A stretch of 64,000 nt of DNA from Marsupella aquatica (taxonomy: Eukaryota; Marchantiophyta). A model generated the notes under the pieces. That model worked only from the letters and a program-made list of their open reading frames with translations. It did not search any database and was not told the origin of the DNA. Below are positions 43,199-55,842 of this stretch, piece by piece. The stretch is taken from assembly GCA_973895155.1 (NCBI GenBank), contig OZ316892.1, forward strand, positions 30,876,001 to 30,940,000. The letters run 5' to 3'. The number at the start of each line of letters is the position of its first letter. Positions within the stretch are counted from its first letter, which is position 1. Made by a program: the position numbers and the translations under genes.

Positions 43199-44556
43199 GA
43201 TAACCCGAAGTATCGGCAACAACTCAAAGAGATGCTGATAGGAAAGAGGAGGCGATGGCTACCTCCGGTAAGCACCTTAGCCGACTGTATGATGATTTAC
43301 CAGGACTTAGGAGCGCCGGAAGTCTCTATCGAGATAGCGGGCTGTACTGTTCGGTTTGTACCGATAGACGGCGGGTCCGGTGTAAACATCATGACAGAGG
43401 ACACTTCCGTAAGGTTGGGATATACATCTTATCAACCCACGGCGCGCGCCATTTGGTTAGCAAACGGCGCCAGGATCATGCCACTAGGGACGTTAACCAA
43501 GATATCCACGTGGATTGGAGGCCTCGAGTTCTTTCTAAATTACCTGGTGATGCGACCAGTCCGACCCTCTTCTTATCCAGTACTGCTGGGCAAACCCTGG
43601 TTATACGGTGCCCGAGTCGTTACCGACTAGGGAAGGAAGGAATTACGATTCGGTAACCCGACTACGACGGTGTCCTGGAAGGAAGAAGACTACCAGGGCG
43701 AAACGCCCCAGGGACCCGAAGAATATGACTCGGAGGAGGACATCTCAGAAGAAGAGGTGAATATGGTGGAGTTAATCTCTCGCCTGGATGAAGAGGAAGT
43801 CTTCGGGGTAAATGCCGTCCGAGAAGCCCATATTCTGAACCAGCCCAGACCAGCGGCCCAAATCGAAGCACCCGGGAAACCAGAAGGAGATGATGCGGCA
43901 ACGGGCGGAGCATTCCCCGGCAGGGTGAGCTCTACGAAGGTAGTTGGCCGGCTGGCCTTACCCGGTATACCCGAGGAAAATGCTACTCAGACCGTCACTC
44001 CTCCCGCAAAGAAAAAGGTTACCTGGAGCCCCGAGATTCTGTCTGTAATAGAGGAACCCAAGGAACTCCCAAAGGAGCAGCCGACAGTCTGGGAACCTGT
44101 GGCCTACGATGGCACCAGACTAGAGGAATTGGAAGCTCACCTTGACCGGGCCACCAAAGACCATGTGGAGGTAATCCGCAAGGAATACTATGGCAGGTAC
44201 ACCACCAAGAGGGAGAGAACATTCAACGTCGGTTATGGCCTACGAGCGCCAGAGGAAAAGGCCATCCAAGAACTCCTATCGGAATATGAGGACGTCTTCG
44301 CATGGAGTCATCGAGACTTAACCGGGATTTCATCGGCCTATGGCGAACACGTCATCGATCTAAACTTGGGTGCTCATGCCGTCCGAGAAAGGCAACGAAG
44401 ACTAAACCCAAGACATTCCGTCTTGGTAAAGGAGGAGTTGGATCAACTGATCATGGCGGACATCATCTATCCCGTCTTATCTAGCGAATGGGTGTCCCCC
44501 ATTGTGGTGGTTCCTAAGAAGGTAGGGCCTGATGGTAAACCTAAAATTCGAATATG
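43199..44556 (+). pseudogene. Gypsy-1 protease and start of RT (copy B)
   Basis: As at 20626-21983, with protease block PIDGGSGVNIM near 43370-43396 and the RT start up to KIRIC. A private nonsense change, TGG to TAG at 43628-43630, follows the second protease block (GARVVTD), and there are three private missense changes. Cut by Gypsy-2 at the same base as copy A. Confidence 0.85.
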
Positions 44557-45753
44557 TGTAGTTTGCTATGAAGAACCAAAAACAATTTAAAGGTCTTCAA
44601 ACTCGGTATTCGTTCCCATAAAGAACAAGATGGGGTTGATTTGATACATAAAAACACAAATGAGAGTTTAAGAACTCTCTTTAACACATAGTAATCAGAA
44701 TTGATTACTTTACTAAGGTATTTTGAAGATCGCTCCCCAGCGGTGAGTGGTTTTCAATGACAACTCAGCATCATGTAACCATAAAGTAATGAAAAGGAAA
44801 TGATTAACAAAACACAAGGAAAAATATCTCAAAGTATGCTAAGGGAGTCTGGAATAGACCAAGGTTACTCCTTAGACATAAGTCAAAATGAAAAGACTTA
44901 AGGTTTCAAATCCATATTGTTTTTCAGATCTAAATTGCTTACTAGAGTACCTTTTAAAATGCCGTCAACATGTCTTATCCTTTCTTTCTAAGTGGTACTC
45001 AGATAAGATCTAAAAGGTAGTTACTTCAACATTTAGATGGTACTAAGCAACATGAAAGAAAATCCATCACTTTCAAATAAGACTTAAACTCAGTGAGTTA
45101 ACTCCAAGAACTCAGGAGATTGTAATGAGTCACCCAAAGAGGAATCTGTCATCACAACTCAAAAGATTTACACAACTGGAATTTTACTTCCCATGATTTA
45201 TTCAAAGGATTAAATCACAAGAAGGAGGAAAGTCTTCTCCTGGTGTCAAGCTTGATCTCGAACTCTTAACATTCATGATCAACTGGCAGAACACCAAGGA
45301 AAGGCAAAAATTGCTAAACTTTACCATCATCTACACTAGTGGTAGAGGGGTCTTATAGTAAAAATCTACTGAGTGAGAGGTCACAGGGTCGAAGAGACAT
45401 GCCTCTTCATACCCCTCAAAATTTTAAAATGGCGATTCAGTAAGTGAAAAGCCGGAAAAATGGCTAAGTATGAACTCGTAACTAGTAAACTATTAACTCG
45501 TAATCGGAAACTAGTAACTCTTAAACTAGTAAAAGCTAAGTCGTAACTCGTAATCGCGGTAAAGTAAAGACTTGATGAATTCAACTATTTTTAACTTCCT
45601 AACTATAAGTCAGAAAACTCTGAGATTTTGCCAGGAGGTTTTCCTAGGTACAGACTATACACTAAAGAAGTATGACAGCTTCCAAAGCTCTAGAATGCAT
45701 TTCTAAAAAATCAGATAAGATGTACTACTCTAAAAACTAACTAAAAGACTTCT

Positions 45754-48186
45754 TCAAGCTTGCTGTCGGATGTCGTCGGGTTCCAGCAACTCCACAAGGG
45801 TAACAATTCGGTTCTGAGTAACCTCCATCAGTTCAGCTTGGCGTGGGGATCCTCTGGAGTATGGTAGGCACCTCAGTTGTCTCTCAGGGTACATCAAAGG
45901 CATTCTCTTCATCAAATAACATGAATCAATACGAAGGGCTTCTCTGTATATCCCGATCACATCATAGTTGTTGCAGGTAGCAGCATATACTTGGGGATAA
46001 TGGTACAGGAACTCATCACTACTCATCATCCTGGAATAGAAGGGTCGAAGTCTCCATCTGACATCTCTGAAGTATCGGTTGAATTCAGCTAGAGTCTGAG
46101 AAGTGACATTATTCCAGATCCTCTGTTTCTCAGCCAATGTACTGGTTGAAACAAGGGTAACCTTAGGTCCTTGTGGTATGTAATCGTGTTGTAGAGTAGT
46201 AGACTTCTTGCTCTGCATCAGGAAGGAAACCACAAAATCCAAGGCATAGGCTGCAAAGTTTCCAAAGTATGCCAGAACTAAGTCTGAATCCTCTACCTCT
46301 ACATCACCTTGGAGTAGCATCATAGCAAGAATAGGCCGAAAGTATATTGAGTCAATCCAGAACTCATCAAATTGTGCCATTTCCACTCTAGAAGTACCAA
46401 GACACCTAAGATCGAAGATGTAGCTTGCCTCAGTCTTCTTTAGATAGTAGTATCTCCAGAACTCTCTAACCGGTGGTCTGTTGGCCTGCATTATTTTGCA
46501 AGTGGTGGCATACCTGTGTACTTCTGACTCAGGACGTCTAGGGTACCTGCTTTCGATAGTAGCATTCCGAGGTGTTTGAGTAGATGAAGTGACAATTGCT
46601 ACTAAGTCTGGATTGGATCTTAAGGCAGTATCAACATCTTCAAATCCCTGCCTTGGGGATGACTCAAGAGAATTATCATAAGATCTCTAAGTTTCACCAT
46701 TTGAGGGTGGATCAGAGTCTTCAGGTAGATCTTTTCTGTCAAAAGGGTGCTCATATTGTGACCGATTGTAGGTGGGTCCTTCTGTGGGTTCGTAGTTGGA
46801 ATCAGGGCTGTAAGGTTGCGAACCTGGGCTAGGAGTAGGACTAGCAGTTGGACATTGTTGGATTAAGTTGCGGACCACAGATGCCATCTGTCAAGGTTCA
46901 CACTGTAGTAGTTCTAACAAGTCATCCACAATGGCCACACAGCTGATACTATCTGTTACTGGAATAGGCTCACTTGTTTCTAGGGGAGGGGGGTGTACAG
47001 TGACAGGAGTACAGATCACAAATTCCATTGGTGCTAGTTCTCTTGGGGGAGAGGTCATTCTGACAGGACTTAGCTGATCATGAAATGGTGATCCCAAACT
47101 AACAGCCTCCATTCTCAAATTATTAACAGCATCATATAGTCCATCATCACTGCAACTGAGGAGAGATGTCAACTTATCAATAAGCTGCTGATTCGACTCT
47201 GCCTTCAAAGGAGTGGAGGAGTTGGTCCTTAGGTTGACAGTTGCAAGAGCCAGTTCAGCAACGTTGGCTGATTGCTCAGGAGAATCTCTGTCTTCTCCAG
47301 CTCCAGGTTGATCTCTCATATTAACTCTTGGTGAATACACCACGTTATGCAGAGGGTGTCGAACCAGCTCTAAGTTATGAGCAGGTGTCCTATCTAATTC
47401 CATCTCAGCATCCACATTCTGATCATGAGAATCCAGGGGAACAGCATCCACTGGTTCTTCCATACTTAGGTCTTCTTCAATGCCTAACTCAATCAGGAGC
47501 AGCCCTCTTTCCGTTTTCTCCTCTGGATATAAACAATCATAAGCATGATAGAGTTGAGACAAATAAATCTGCAGACGAGTGGGTCTACCTGCCTTCATGG
47601 TCCTCACCTGATCCTTCATCACATTGAAAATTAGTAGGGCCCAATTCACCTAGACAGATCCACTGTGTGCGGCTACAATTGTATTCACCAAAGCCACTGG
47701 ACAGATGGTTGGCTTCTTCGGGTGTAGAATGGGTACTAGAAATTCCAGAAGCACTCTCAAATCTGGATAAATACACTGTGTTAAATTCCAGCCATTGGTG
47801 AGATTGCGAGTCCCAGAGAAGTAAGGTGTAGATAAATCTTTCTTCTTCGAATACAATCCTTCTCCTTCTGAAGGGCAGCGGAAGGCATAAGCAATTTGTT
47901 CCACAGTCCATAAGCTGGGTCGAGCTCGAATAGTCTGTCGAAATTCAGGAGCAAGCACTGACCCCTTTACAAAATCCTGCAAATATGTGTCGAGCTCTAC
48001 TTCCCAAGGAACGGCAAGTAGATGCTGCAAACCTAGCTGCTGTAAGGAAGTCCGTAAATTTGCATAGCTATTGGGCGCTGGTGGAATTTGGGCGACTATG
48101 CTCTTAGGAATTGCCAGAGTGTCAACTCGGTACTGTTCATCAATGCCGAGGTTTGCCATAGCTCTCATCCGATATGTTGAGTGCAC
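45754..48186 (-). pseudogene. Accessory protein of Gypsy-2, family C (copy B)
   Basis: Same 811-codon frame and same three stops as copy A: TAG 47650, TGA 46891 and TAG 46687. Only a silent change (48075) was seen, so the stops predate the duplication. Domains as in copy A: N-terminal shared accessory domain, acidic/Pro linker and a private Tyr/Arg-rich C-terminal domain. Confidence 0.75.
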
Positions 48187-48358
48187 TAAGGAGTGGGGAA
48201 GCTGGTAGAATCAACAGAGGTGGCAGGAATTAAGTTAGGAGTGAGCGCTCGAAGTCTAATTTGCCTTTTCTTCAATTCGCGTTCGCCATCCCGTTGCTAA
48301 GTCCCGTTGGAAGTAGCCGTAAGACGTCGCGATCATCGGTCGCCAACTCATAAAGCCC

Positions 48359-48461
48359 TAACTAGTAAGTCGTAACTAGTATACTCGTAACTAGTATACT
48401 GTCGCAACCCCATAACTCGTAACTCGTAACTCGTAACTAGTAACTCGTAACTAGTAACTGG
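48359..48461 (-). repeat. Heptamer tandem array (copy B)
   Basis: Three perfect TAACTCG units instead of four, then the same TAACTAG/TAACTCG mix as copy A. Confidence 0.8.
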
Positions 48462-48642
48462 AGTTTACTCGTAAACTTACTTTAAACTTGGGAACCGTAA
48501 CTTGTAGACAGAATGCTATCTCCGTTTTGTTATCAACAATTAGAGGTTAAACCCCATAAAAAATTTAAAAATTTTCAGTTTCTTCATGATTTTGGAAATA
48601 CCCACTACTTACATAGCCCTCTCCTCAAACGGCGCCGTGCCC

Positions 48643-51600
48643 TCACAAGCCTTTGGAATGCGGTAAATAATATTTCTTCACCCTGAAACCATTAATGCGT
48701 GTTGCTAGGGGTTCTCCATCCAAGGTTTCCAAAGATAAGGATCCATTTGGCCATATAGTAACAACTTTGTAAGGGCCGATCCAGTGAGTGTGCAGCTTCC
48801 CAGGGAAAAACATATACCTAGAGTCATACACAAGAGCCAAATCTCCTGGCTGTAGTGTCGGTATTTTTAACTTCTTATCATAGGACATCTTTCGTTTATC
48901 CTGCTGTTGAATGGTATGTTGTAAAGCTAGAAGTCTATGTTCTTCTAATTCATCCAGAATTTCCAACCTAGTGTGGAAACTATCAAGTTCAGGAACCCTC
49001 TCAGAGATCAGAATCCGTTCAGTAGGTAGTTCAAATTCAATGGGGGTAACACTATGCATACCAAAAGTTAAGTAGAATGGGGTTCGCAAGGTAGTAATCT
49101 TTTCTGCGGTTCTGTAAGCCCATAAAGCAGAGTGGAGTTTGATGTCCCAATCCGTTTTATGTGCTTCCACCATTTTATTCAATATTTTTCCCATTAACCC
49201 ATTAGCTCTTTCAGTCAATCCGTTAGCTCGGGGGTTATAAGGGGTGGTCTTTCGATGCTTACTCAAATATTTCTCCGTAATGAACTCAATTGTCTCATTA
49301 AGGAAGTGCAGGCCTCGATCACTTACCAATTCCAAGGGGCAGCCATACCTGGTAATAATGTTTTCAAATAAGAAATTGGCGGCTGTGGCAGCGTCATTCT
49401 TCCTAGTATGCTTAGCCTCCACCCATTTGGTGAGGTAGTCTGTAGCAAGAATGATATATCTGCTTCTACTTCGTCTAGCAGCAGGGGAAATGGGGCCAAT
49501 AAAGTCTATTCCCCATTTTTCAAACGGAGATAGAGGCAAAATGGGAGTTAGAGGCCATTTTGATGTTGCAGTAGGCTTCCCTATTTGCTAACAAGGGTCA
49601 CAGCTTTGAATGTAGTTATAAGTGTCCTTGTGCATGGTAGGCCACCAAAATCCAGCATCCTTAATTTTCTTAACCGTTGTATTAACGGCATAGTGTCCAC
49701 CTGAAGCTTCAGTGTGTAAGGCTGAGATGACCTTTGGAACTTCTTGAGCTTCCAAGCAACGGTGAAGCCTCTGATTTGGCAATAATTTAAATAAAACACC
49801 CCTCACAATAGTATACAGTCCGACTTTGTATAGGAAAACAGCTTTTTCTTCTGCATTCAAGCCTGGTGGATAAAGTCCATGAGTGAGCATCTGAACAATG
49901 TCAAAGTACCGTGAGTCTTCTCCCTCCAAATGCCATAGCTGCTCGTCTGGAAATTGATCAGACAAAGGTTCAACACTAGGATCTCCAGGAAGTCGGGATA
50001 GGAAGTCTGCATTCTCATGGTGTTTCCCGGCTCGAACCTGTACCTCATAATCATATTCTTGTAAAAGAAGGACCCACCTAGCAATGCGCCCACTTAAATC
50101 TGCCTGATTCACTAGGTATTTCAAAGAAGAATGATCCGTGTGAAAAATGGTTTTATAACCCAAAAGATAGTGCCGGAACTTTTTACAAGAGAAAATGACT
50201 GCTAAGGCCTCCCTCTCTGTGACCGTATAATTTTTTTCAGCATTATTCATTTGCCTACTGGCGTAATATATAGGGTGATCTTTCTTCTCATCATCCAGTT
50301 GACTTAAGGTAGCTCCCACACAAAAAGCTGAAGCATCAATATATACATGAAAAGGTTTCTGCCAATCCGGCGGTTGTAGAATGGGCGCAAGAGTTAGCTT
50401 GTTTTTTAAAACCTCAAAGGCTGTTTGCCTGTCTGCAGTCCACACATATTCCGTGTCCTTCTTGAGGAGCTTAGTTAAGGGCATGGCAAGGTCAGCATAC
50501 TTCCGGATAAATCGTCTATAATACCCCACATAGCCTAGGAAGCCTCGCAACTCCTTCAAATTTCCAGGGGGGTGTAATGCCAGAATAATCCGAACTTTCT
50601 CCGCATCCACTTCGATTCCTCTTTGTGAGATAACATGTCCTAGCAGAATACCTTCCTTCATACCGATGAAACATTTCTCAGGATGTAAGCATAATTGCGA
50701 CTCCCGGCATCTTTGAAACGTCAGTTGCAAATGGTTAAGGTGTCTCAAGGCCGCTCCATATACACAAAAGTCATCAATGAAAATCTCTAAAAATTTTCTG
50801 AGGAAATCCTGAAAGATGATCATCATGATTCTTTGAAATGTACCAGGGGCATTGCACAGACCAAAGGGCATAACACGAAAAGCATAGGTACCCCAATCCG
50901 TGGTAAAGGTAGTCTTGTCACGATCTTCCTCTCTGATTGACACCTGGTTATAGCCAGAGTATCCATCCAAGAAACTATATAATTCATGAGAAGCAACTAA
51001 ATCAAGGACTAAATCTATAAAAGGTAGAGGGTAATGATCTTTTCTGGTGGCTGCATTAAGTTTCCGAAAATCTTGACACACCCTTATCTTAGGCTTCCCA
51101 TCCGGTCCAGGTTTCTTAGGAACAATGACGATAGGTGAGACCCAATCACTACTAAGCACAGGATAAATAAATCCCGCTTCTGTTAATTTGTCCAGCTCTT
51201 CTTTAACCAACATAGAGTATTTAGGATTTAGGCGGTATTGCCTCTGTCTTACTGGTACAGCTCCTTCTATCAAGTCAATTCGGTGTTCACCCAGATGGGG
51301 TGGTATTCCTTTAAGATCCTTGTGACTCCACGCAAAAACATCCTTGTATTGAGTCAACAGGTCAACATACTTCTCTCTTAACTCACCTGTAATATGGTTA
51401 CTAATGTTTAGAAACTTCCCTGGCTCTATTTCAATCTTCTGACATTTTCGAGGATCTACAATACCGTCGGTGTTGTCTGAAAATTCAGCCTCCCAGGGTG
51501 GCTCTTTGTCATTTTCAGGGTTATCTTCTCTGATAGATTCCCCTTCAATGGCCTCGCGTCAGGAAGTGTTATTAGTATCTTCCTCTTTGATTGGGTCCTC

Positions 51601-52010
51601 TTCTGTCTCAAAAATATCCAAATAACCTACTTCTAAGGAATTAAAATCACGAGCTCTAATAATAAAAGTAGAGTCTGAAAAATCAGAAGTATAGCCATCG
51701 TCAGATTGAGTTTCTCCCAAATGAGGTTCATCTGTCCAACTTATAGTGACTCTTGGTTTTCCAAAGGACATCCGACGATGTTCCCAATCAACCTTGACTT
51801 TGGCTTTATACAACCAGGGTCTTCCTAAGAGTAAAGGAAAAGTAGAAGACACTTCCGGTCGAAGGACCACAAAATCTAAAAGAAATGTTAGACCTCCAAT
51901 AATAGTAGCAACACCAATAAGTTTCCCTACTGGTACAACTCTTGACTGGTCAGCCATTCTTAGGATTTGTAAGGTCTTTTCAAATGTAGTCAATCCAAGA
52001 TTGAAAGCGG
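48643..52010 (-). pseudogene. Gypsy-2 protease C-part, RT, RNase H and integrase (copy B)
   Basis: Identical protein to 26077-29444 as far as I can read, with the same two stops (TGA 51559 and TAG 49588) and all catalytic motifs (FIDD, RNase H D/E/D, integrase HHCC and D,D,E). Separated from gag by the solo LTR. Confidence 0.9.
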
Positions 52011-55000
52011 TGTGACACGGGTAACGTGTCACTTGACCGAACCCAGGTCGTAGATTAGGACTTATACGGTCATTAGGACCGTAGCCATGGCGTAGAATAG
52101 CACGTATAGCCGTCAAGTTGCCATTATGATTAGATTAGGAGTAGGTTAAGATAACCGAATAATTACGAGTTCAGGAAAGGGATTATTACGCACGACCGAG
52201 GTACGATGGCGGCAGCAAAGTAAAAATCAGTTAGAAGAATCACGCTTGGACCGAGGCGCCGACTTCAGCTCGTTATCAATGACCAAACGGCCTGACCTTC
52301 TCACGCTCGGGCTCGTCCTGGCACCCCCATAAGAGAGGAGCCGATGGCACTACGGGCCATTCGCTCATGTTTACCTTTTTGGAATTCACGGACGCTGCCA
52401 TCCGCTCGCCTTTTTGATTGAATCCAGTCAACCTTTACGAGGAAATTATCAAGGGAGAAGAGCGGAATGTGGCAAGATTTAGTCAGGACGAGCGAGGCCT
52501 CCGCAAAAAAGGACCAGCCAAGTGGGAACGCGGACGCAACGAACCGGACTACGAGGTTAGTATGACCCTCACAGCCTTGGGATTTTGGACCTTGTTTGGC
52601 GAGGTAGGTGCTAAGTTCTCCGAGACTTACTGGTACTCTTGCCCCGAGAAAGCCGCTTACGAACGAAGGTACACAAAGCTGGTAACCAAGGTAGCACTGG
52701 TTAATTGCGAAAGGACAGCCATCACCAGGGATTCTAGCTACAACGAGCTGCGAGACTACATCACCGAACTATATCTCAGCGAGGAAGGGCTTAGATCGGG
52801 AGCAGAGGCGATTCTTGAGGTTCCAGCTAAGTTCTTTAAGCTGAAGGACAACCAACGGCTTACTCAAGCGGAGTTCGACAAGATTTCGGGGTACCTAGAC
52901 CAGCAGATCGCAGCCAAAAAGCGCCAAGAAGACATCAGCAGACAACGGGAAGCGGCGCGTAATCTCACGTTCCTCGGGGAAAGCTCCAACGCCTTCAACT
53001 GGGATATGGCTACCCCAGTGCCTCAACCAATGACCACCGGAGTACCACCGAACCAGTCCCAAGTCCGTCCAGTAATCAACACGGAGTGTTCTTTGGGTTC
53101 CGAGCGAGCTAGTCCGCAACTCGAACAGCGTCCTCGTAAGCGGTCAAGGACTATGACGGCCCCCGAATCAACACGGACCGACGCCGCGCCTGCACCTGCC
53201 CCGAAAAACCCCCCGACCAACCAGACCCGACGGCCCTCGGATAACCCGAAGTCCAACTTATTACAGGTAATCCGCGTCCCCAAGGTAGTCTGGATCGCGA
53301 TCAAGAAACTTGAACATGCGGACTATCTCAAGGAGCATCAGTTGGAGCGGTTCGCCCACTTACTATGGAGGCCGTGCGCCGCCGGGCCGAAGGAGATTTG
53401 TGAGTTCATCTCCAATTTTGACACTGATGCGTCGACCACCAAGGTTTCGGGGCAGACCTTATCACTCACGGAGCATCGGTTAACGCAAATTTTCTGCCTA
53501 CCAACCGGGCCGGTGCCGGTGGAAATCTGAATTCGGGATAAGGAGTATACGCCGCGGTACTTCAAACCCGAGGGTAAGACGGACAACGGATACAAGCAGG
53601 GGGCGTGCACCAACTTAACCTGTATGGAGCGGCTTAACTTCATACGGACTACCCTATACATGATTGAGCCACGATCCGAGATTTCCCTATGCACGATCGT
53701 GCAGGTGGAACAGTACAAACGACGAAACTGGGCCCAATTCTTCTACCGAAGATTCTCGGGGGAGCTGAAGCGGGCTCAGGGTGGTATGGCTATTGGAGGG
53801 AAGACTTACTTGGGAAGTCATATCGCCATTATCCTCGCCTGGTACAAGGCACGGCGGGAGGCCAGAGGAAAGAATACGGCCACCTCAGCCCCGGGTAATG
53901 TCACCCCCGCCCCAGAGGAGGCAACCCCGACTACGCGGACTACCGTCCCTCGGACAAACCCCGAGCCGGAAGCCCCGACTAATACTCCGCAACCGCCCCC
54001 TGTGGAAATTCCACCGCCTCCTTCCGTTGAGCTTCCGCTACCTGTAGTACAACCACCCCCAATCCCTCCACCACCTGAAGAAACCTTCCCCTCCCCAGTG
54101 CTGACTACGGAGGAGCTCATTGCCCCTGCCGAGGAACCACCGGTACCCGAGAGGATGGAGGACTACCAAGTAGCCCCGGGGACCATGGCCTACAACCTGG
54201 TCTAGAAGTTTAGCCAGACTATGTCTGGGGAGCTGGCGACATACATCGGACAACAAGTCTCGGCATACTTTCAGCCAGCCTTCTTCATGTTAGAGCACCA
54301 ACCACGGATCGTCAGCCGCTTGGAAGAAGAACTCATGGCGAAGGGGAATGAGATCGGGCGTCTCCAGATGCTGGTAGAGCACCTCGAGGAGGAGGCAACG
54401 ACCCGCCGCAAGGATTTAGTCCGCACTGTCGAACAGAGGGACGGACTAACCCAGGAGTTAAGCGGAGCGCAGGCCGAACTCAAGAAGCTGGACGACACCG
54501 TGCTTCAATTATGCTCAGAATCTTCGGCTCGGGTTACCAGCTTGACCGACCTCAACAAACAATTCCTGCAGGCAGCACAGCAGGTGGCTCGTCTCTCCGC
54601 TGAACGAGATAAATTGCTAGCGCAGGACCAGGTCCATCGCGACGCCATCGACCAGCTCAACTTGGAGGTGGCGCGGCTCCAGACTGAAGCCGATGAAGCT
54701 GCAAACGAGGCGGAGGAAGCATTACGGGACAACAAGGCTTTGCAGGACCGCATCACCCTGCTCGTCCTCCAGCGGGGAAAACCTGGGCCCACCTCTGATC
54801 AAGGCGGCTCGAGGTCTCGCCTCGACAAGGGGACCAGCCCTGGTCCAACCACTGCACACACGTAAGGGGTGGTTAGCGAAGGGTAGAAGCAGGCGCCGCA
54901 TGAGGCGGTTAAGTCAGCGGCATCTTTTGGTTAGGCGTAACGACAGAATGACTGTCATTAGGCGCCGATTAGCGGCAGTAGGAAGAATTAGGGCCGGTCA

Positions 55001-55842
55001 GTTAGGATCAGCCAACGTAGGATGGAGTCCATCAACGGACTAGAGTTTGTCAGTAGGCTTGGCCGCTGCCATTCCGGTTGGCACACTCGTAGTCGACGGT
55101 CAACCGGTCAGTGCAGCGCGACCAGTAGTCAGCAGATAGTTAGTCAGTAGGTAGTACCCCGGAAGGTAGTATCCTCCGGTTCTCTTCCGCTATGGTAGTA
55201 TTTAGGCTTCCCCTTCCGCGATGGGAAGGGGGGAGAAGGCTTAGTTATCTCGGTAGAAGAAAGGCGAGGCACGGGGAGTCCCGGCCTGAGTAGGGTCAGA
55301 GCGCACCAAGGAGTGAGAGCCAGAGTCGAGCTTGCTGGGCAAGTGCGAGGCAGGGCCTCGTAGAGACTGGGCATCGACTGCCGTTGGGCCTGCTGACCCC
55401 CTTTGAAGTCGAGTCAACCATGTAAACTGATGCTTCGCTGAGTAAATGTAGTCTTTTCCCCCTAATGTTTTTGAGAGTAACTGGTGTTGTGTGTATGCTT
55501 TGTCTGGGCAAAGGCGCCATTTTAAGGGACGTACCGGGTGCGGACTAATGGTAGGGATTGCCACTCATTGCATGTCACAAGGTCCTGTCACGTCGATGGC
55601 TTGAAAAGCCCCAAGTCGGGAGTTAGTCCGCGTCACTAACTGAGGGAATATTCCAGCGGTGGAAAATAAATATACCTATGTCAAGTACGAATTATGCGAG
55701 TGTTATACCAGTAAGTATATCGGCTTAGCCCGACTTAGGGCTATTGAAGGTCACTACACACCTCCTTGCCCGAACCCTCACCCCTACTGGTGGTCGAGGT
55801 CGCACCCAACCCGGATTTAAGGCCCAGGTTAGGGGTGCGACA
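52011..55842 (+). mobile_element. Solo LTR of the Gypsy-1 family (copy B)
   Basis: Duplicate of 29445-33276, same length of 3,832 bp, flanked by AGCGG at 52006-52010 and 55843-55847. Confidence 0.9.
52418..54865 (+). pseudogene. LTR-encoded accessory protein, family B (copy B)
   Basis: Same frame as copy A but with only two internal stops, TGA 53528 and TAG 54203, because codon 53711 is still CAG. One missense difference (54100, Ala to Val) lies in the Pro-rich segment. Together with the Gypsy-1 copy, which lacks both of these stops but has a frameshift, no copy in the window is intact. Confidence 0.8.

Larger units (their letters stand above)
44557..48613 (-). repeat. Candidate 3' LTR of Gypsy-2 (copy B)
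   Basis: Duplicate of 21984-26047, 7 bases shorter through loss of one heptamer unit. The same caution on LTR status applies. Confidence 0.4.
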
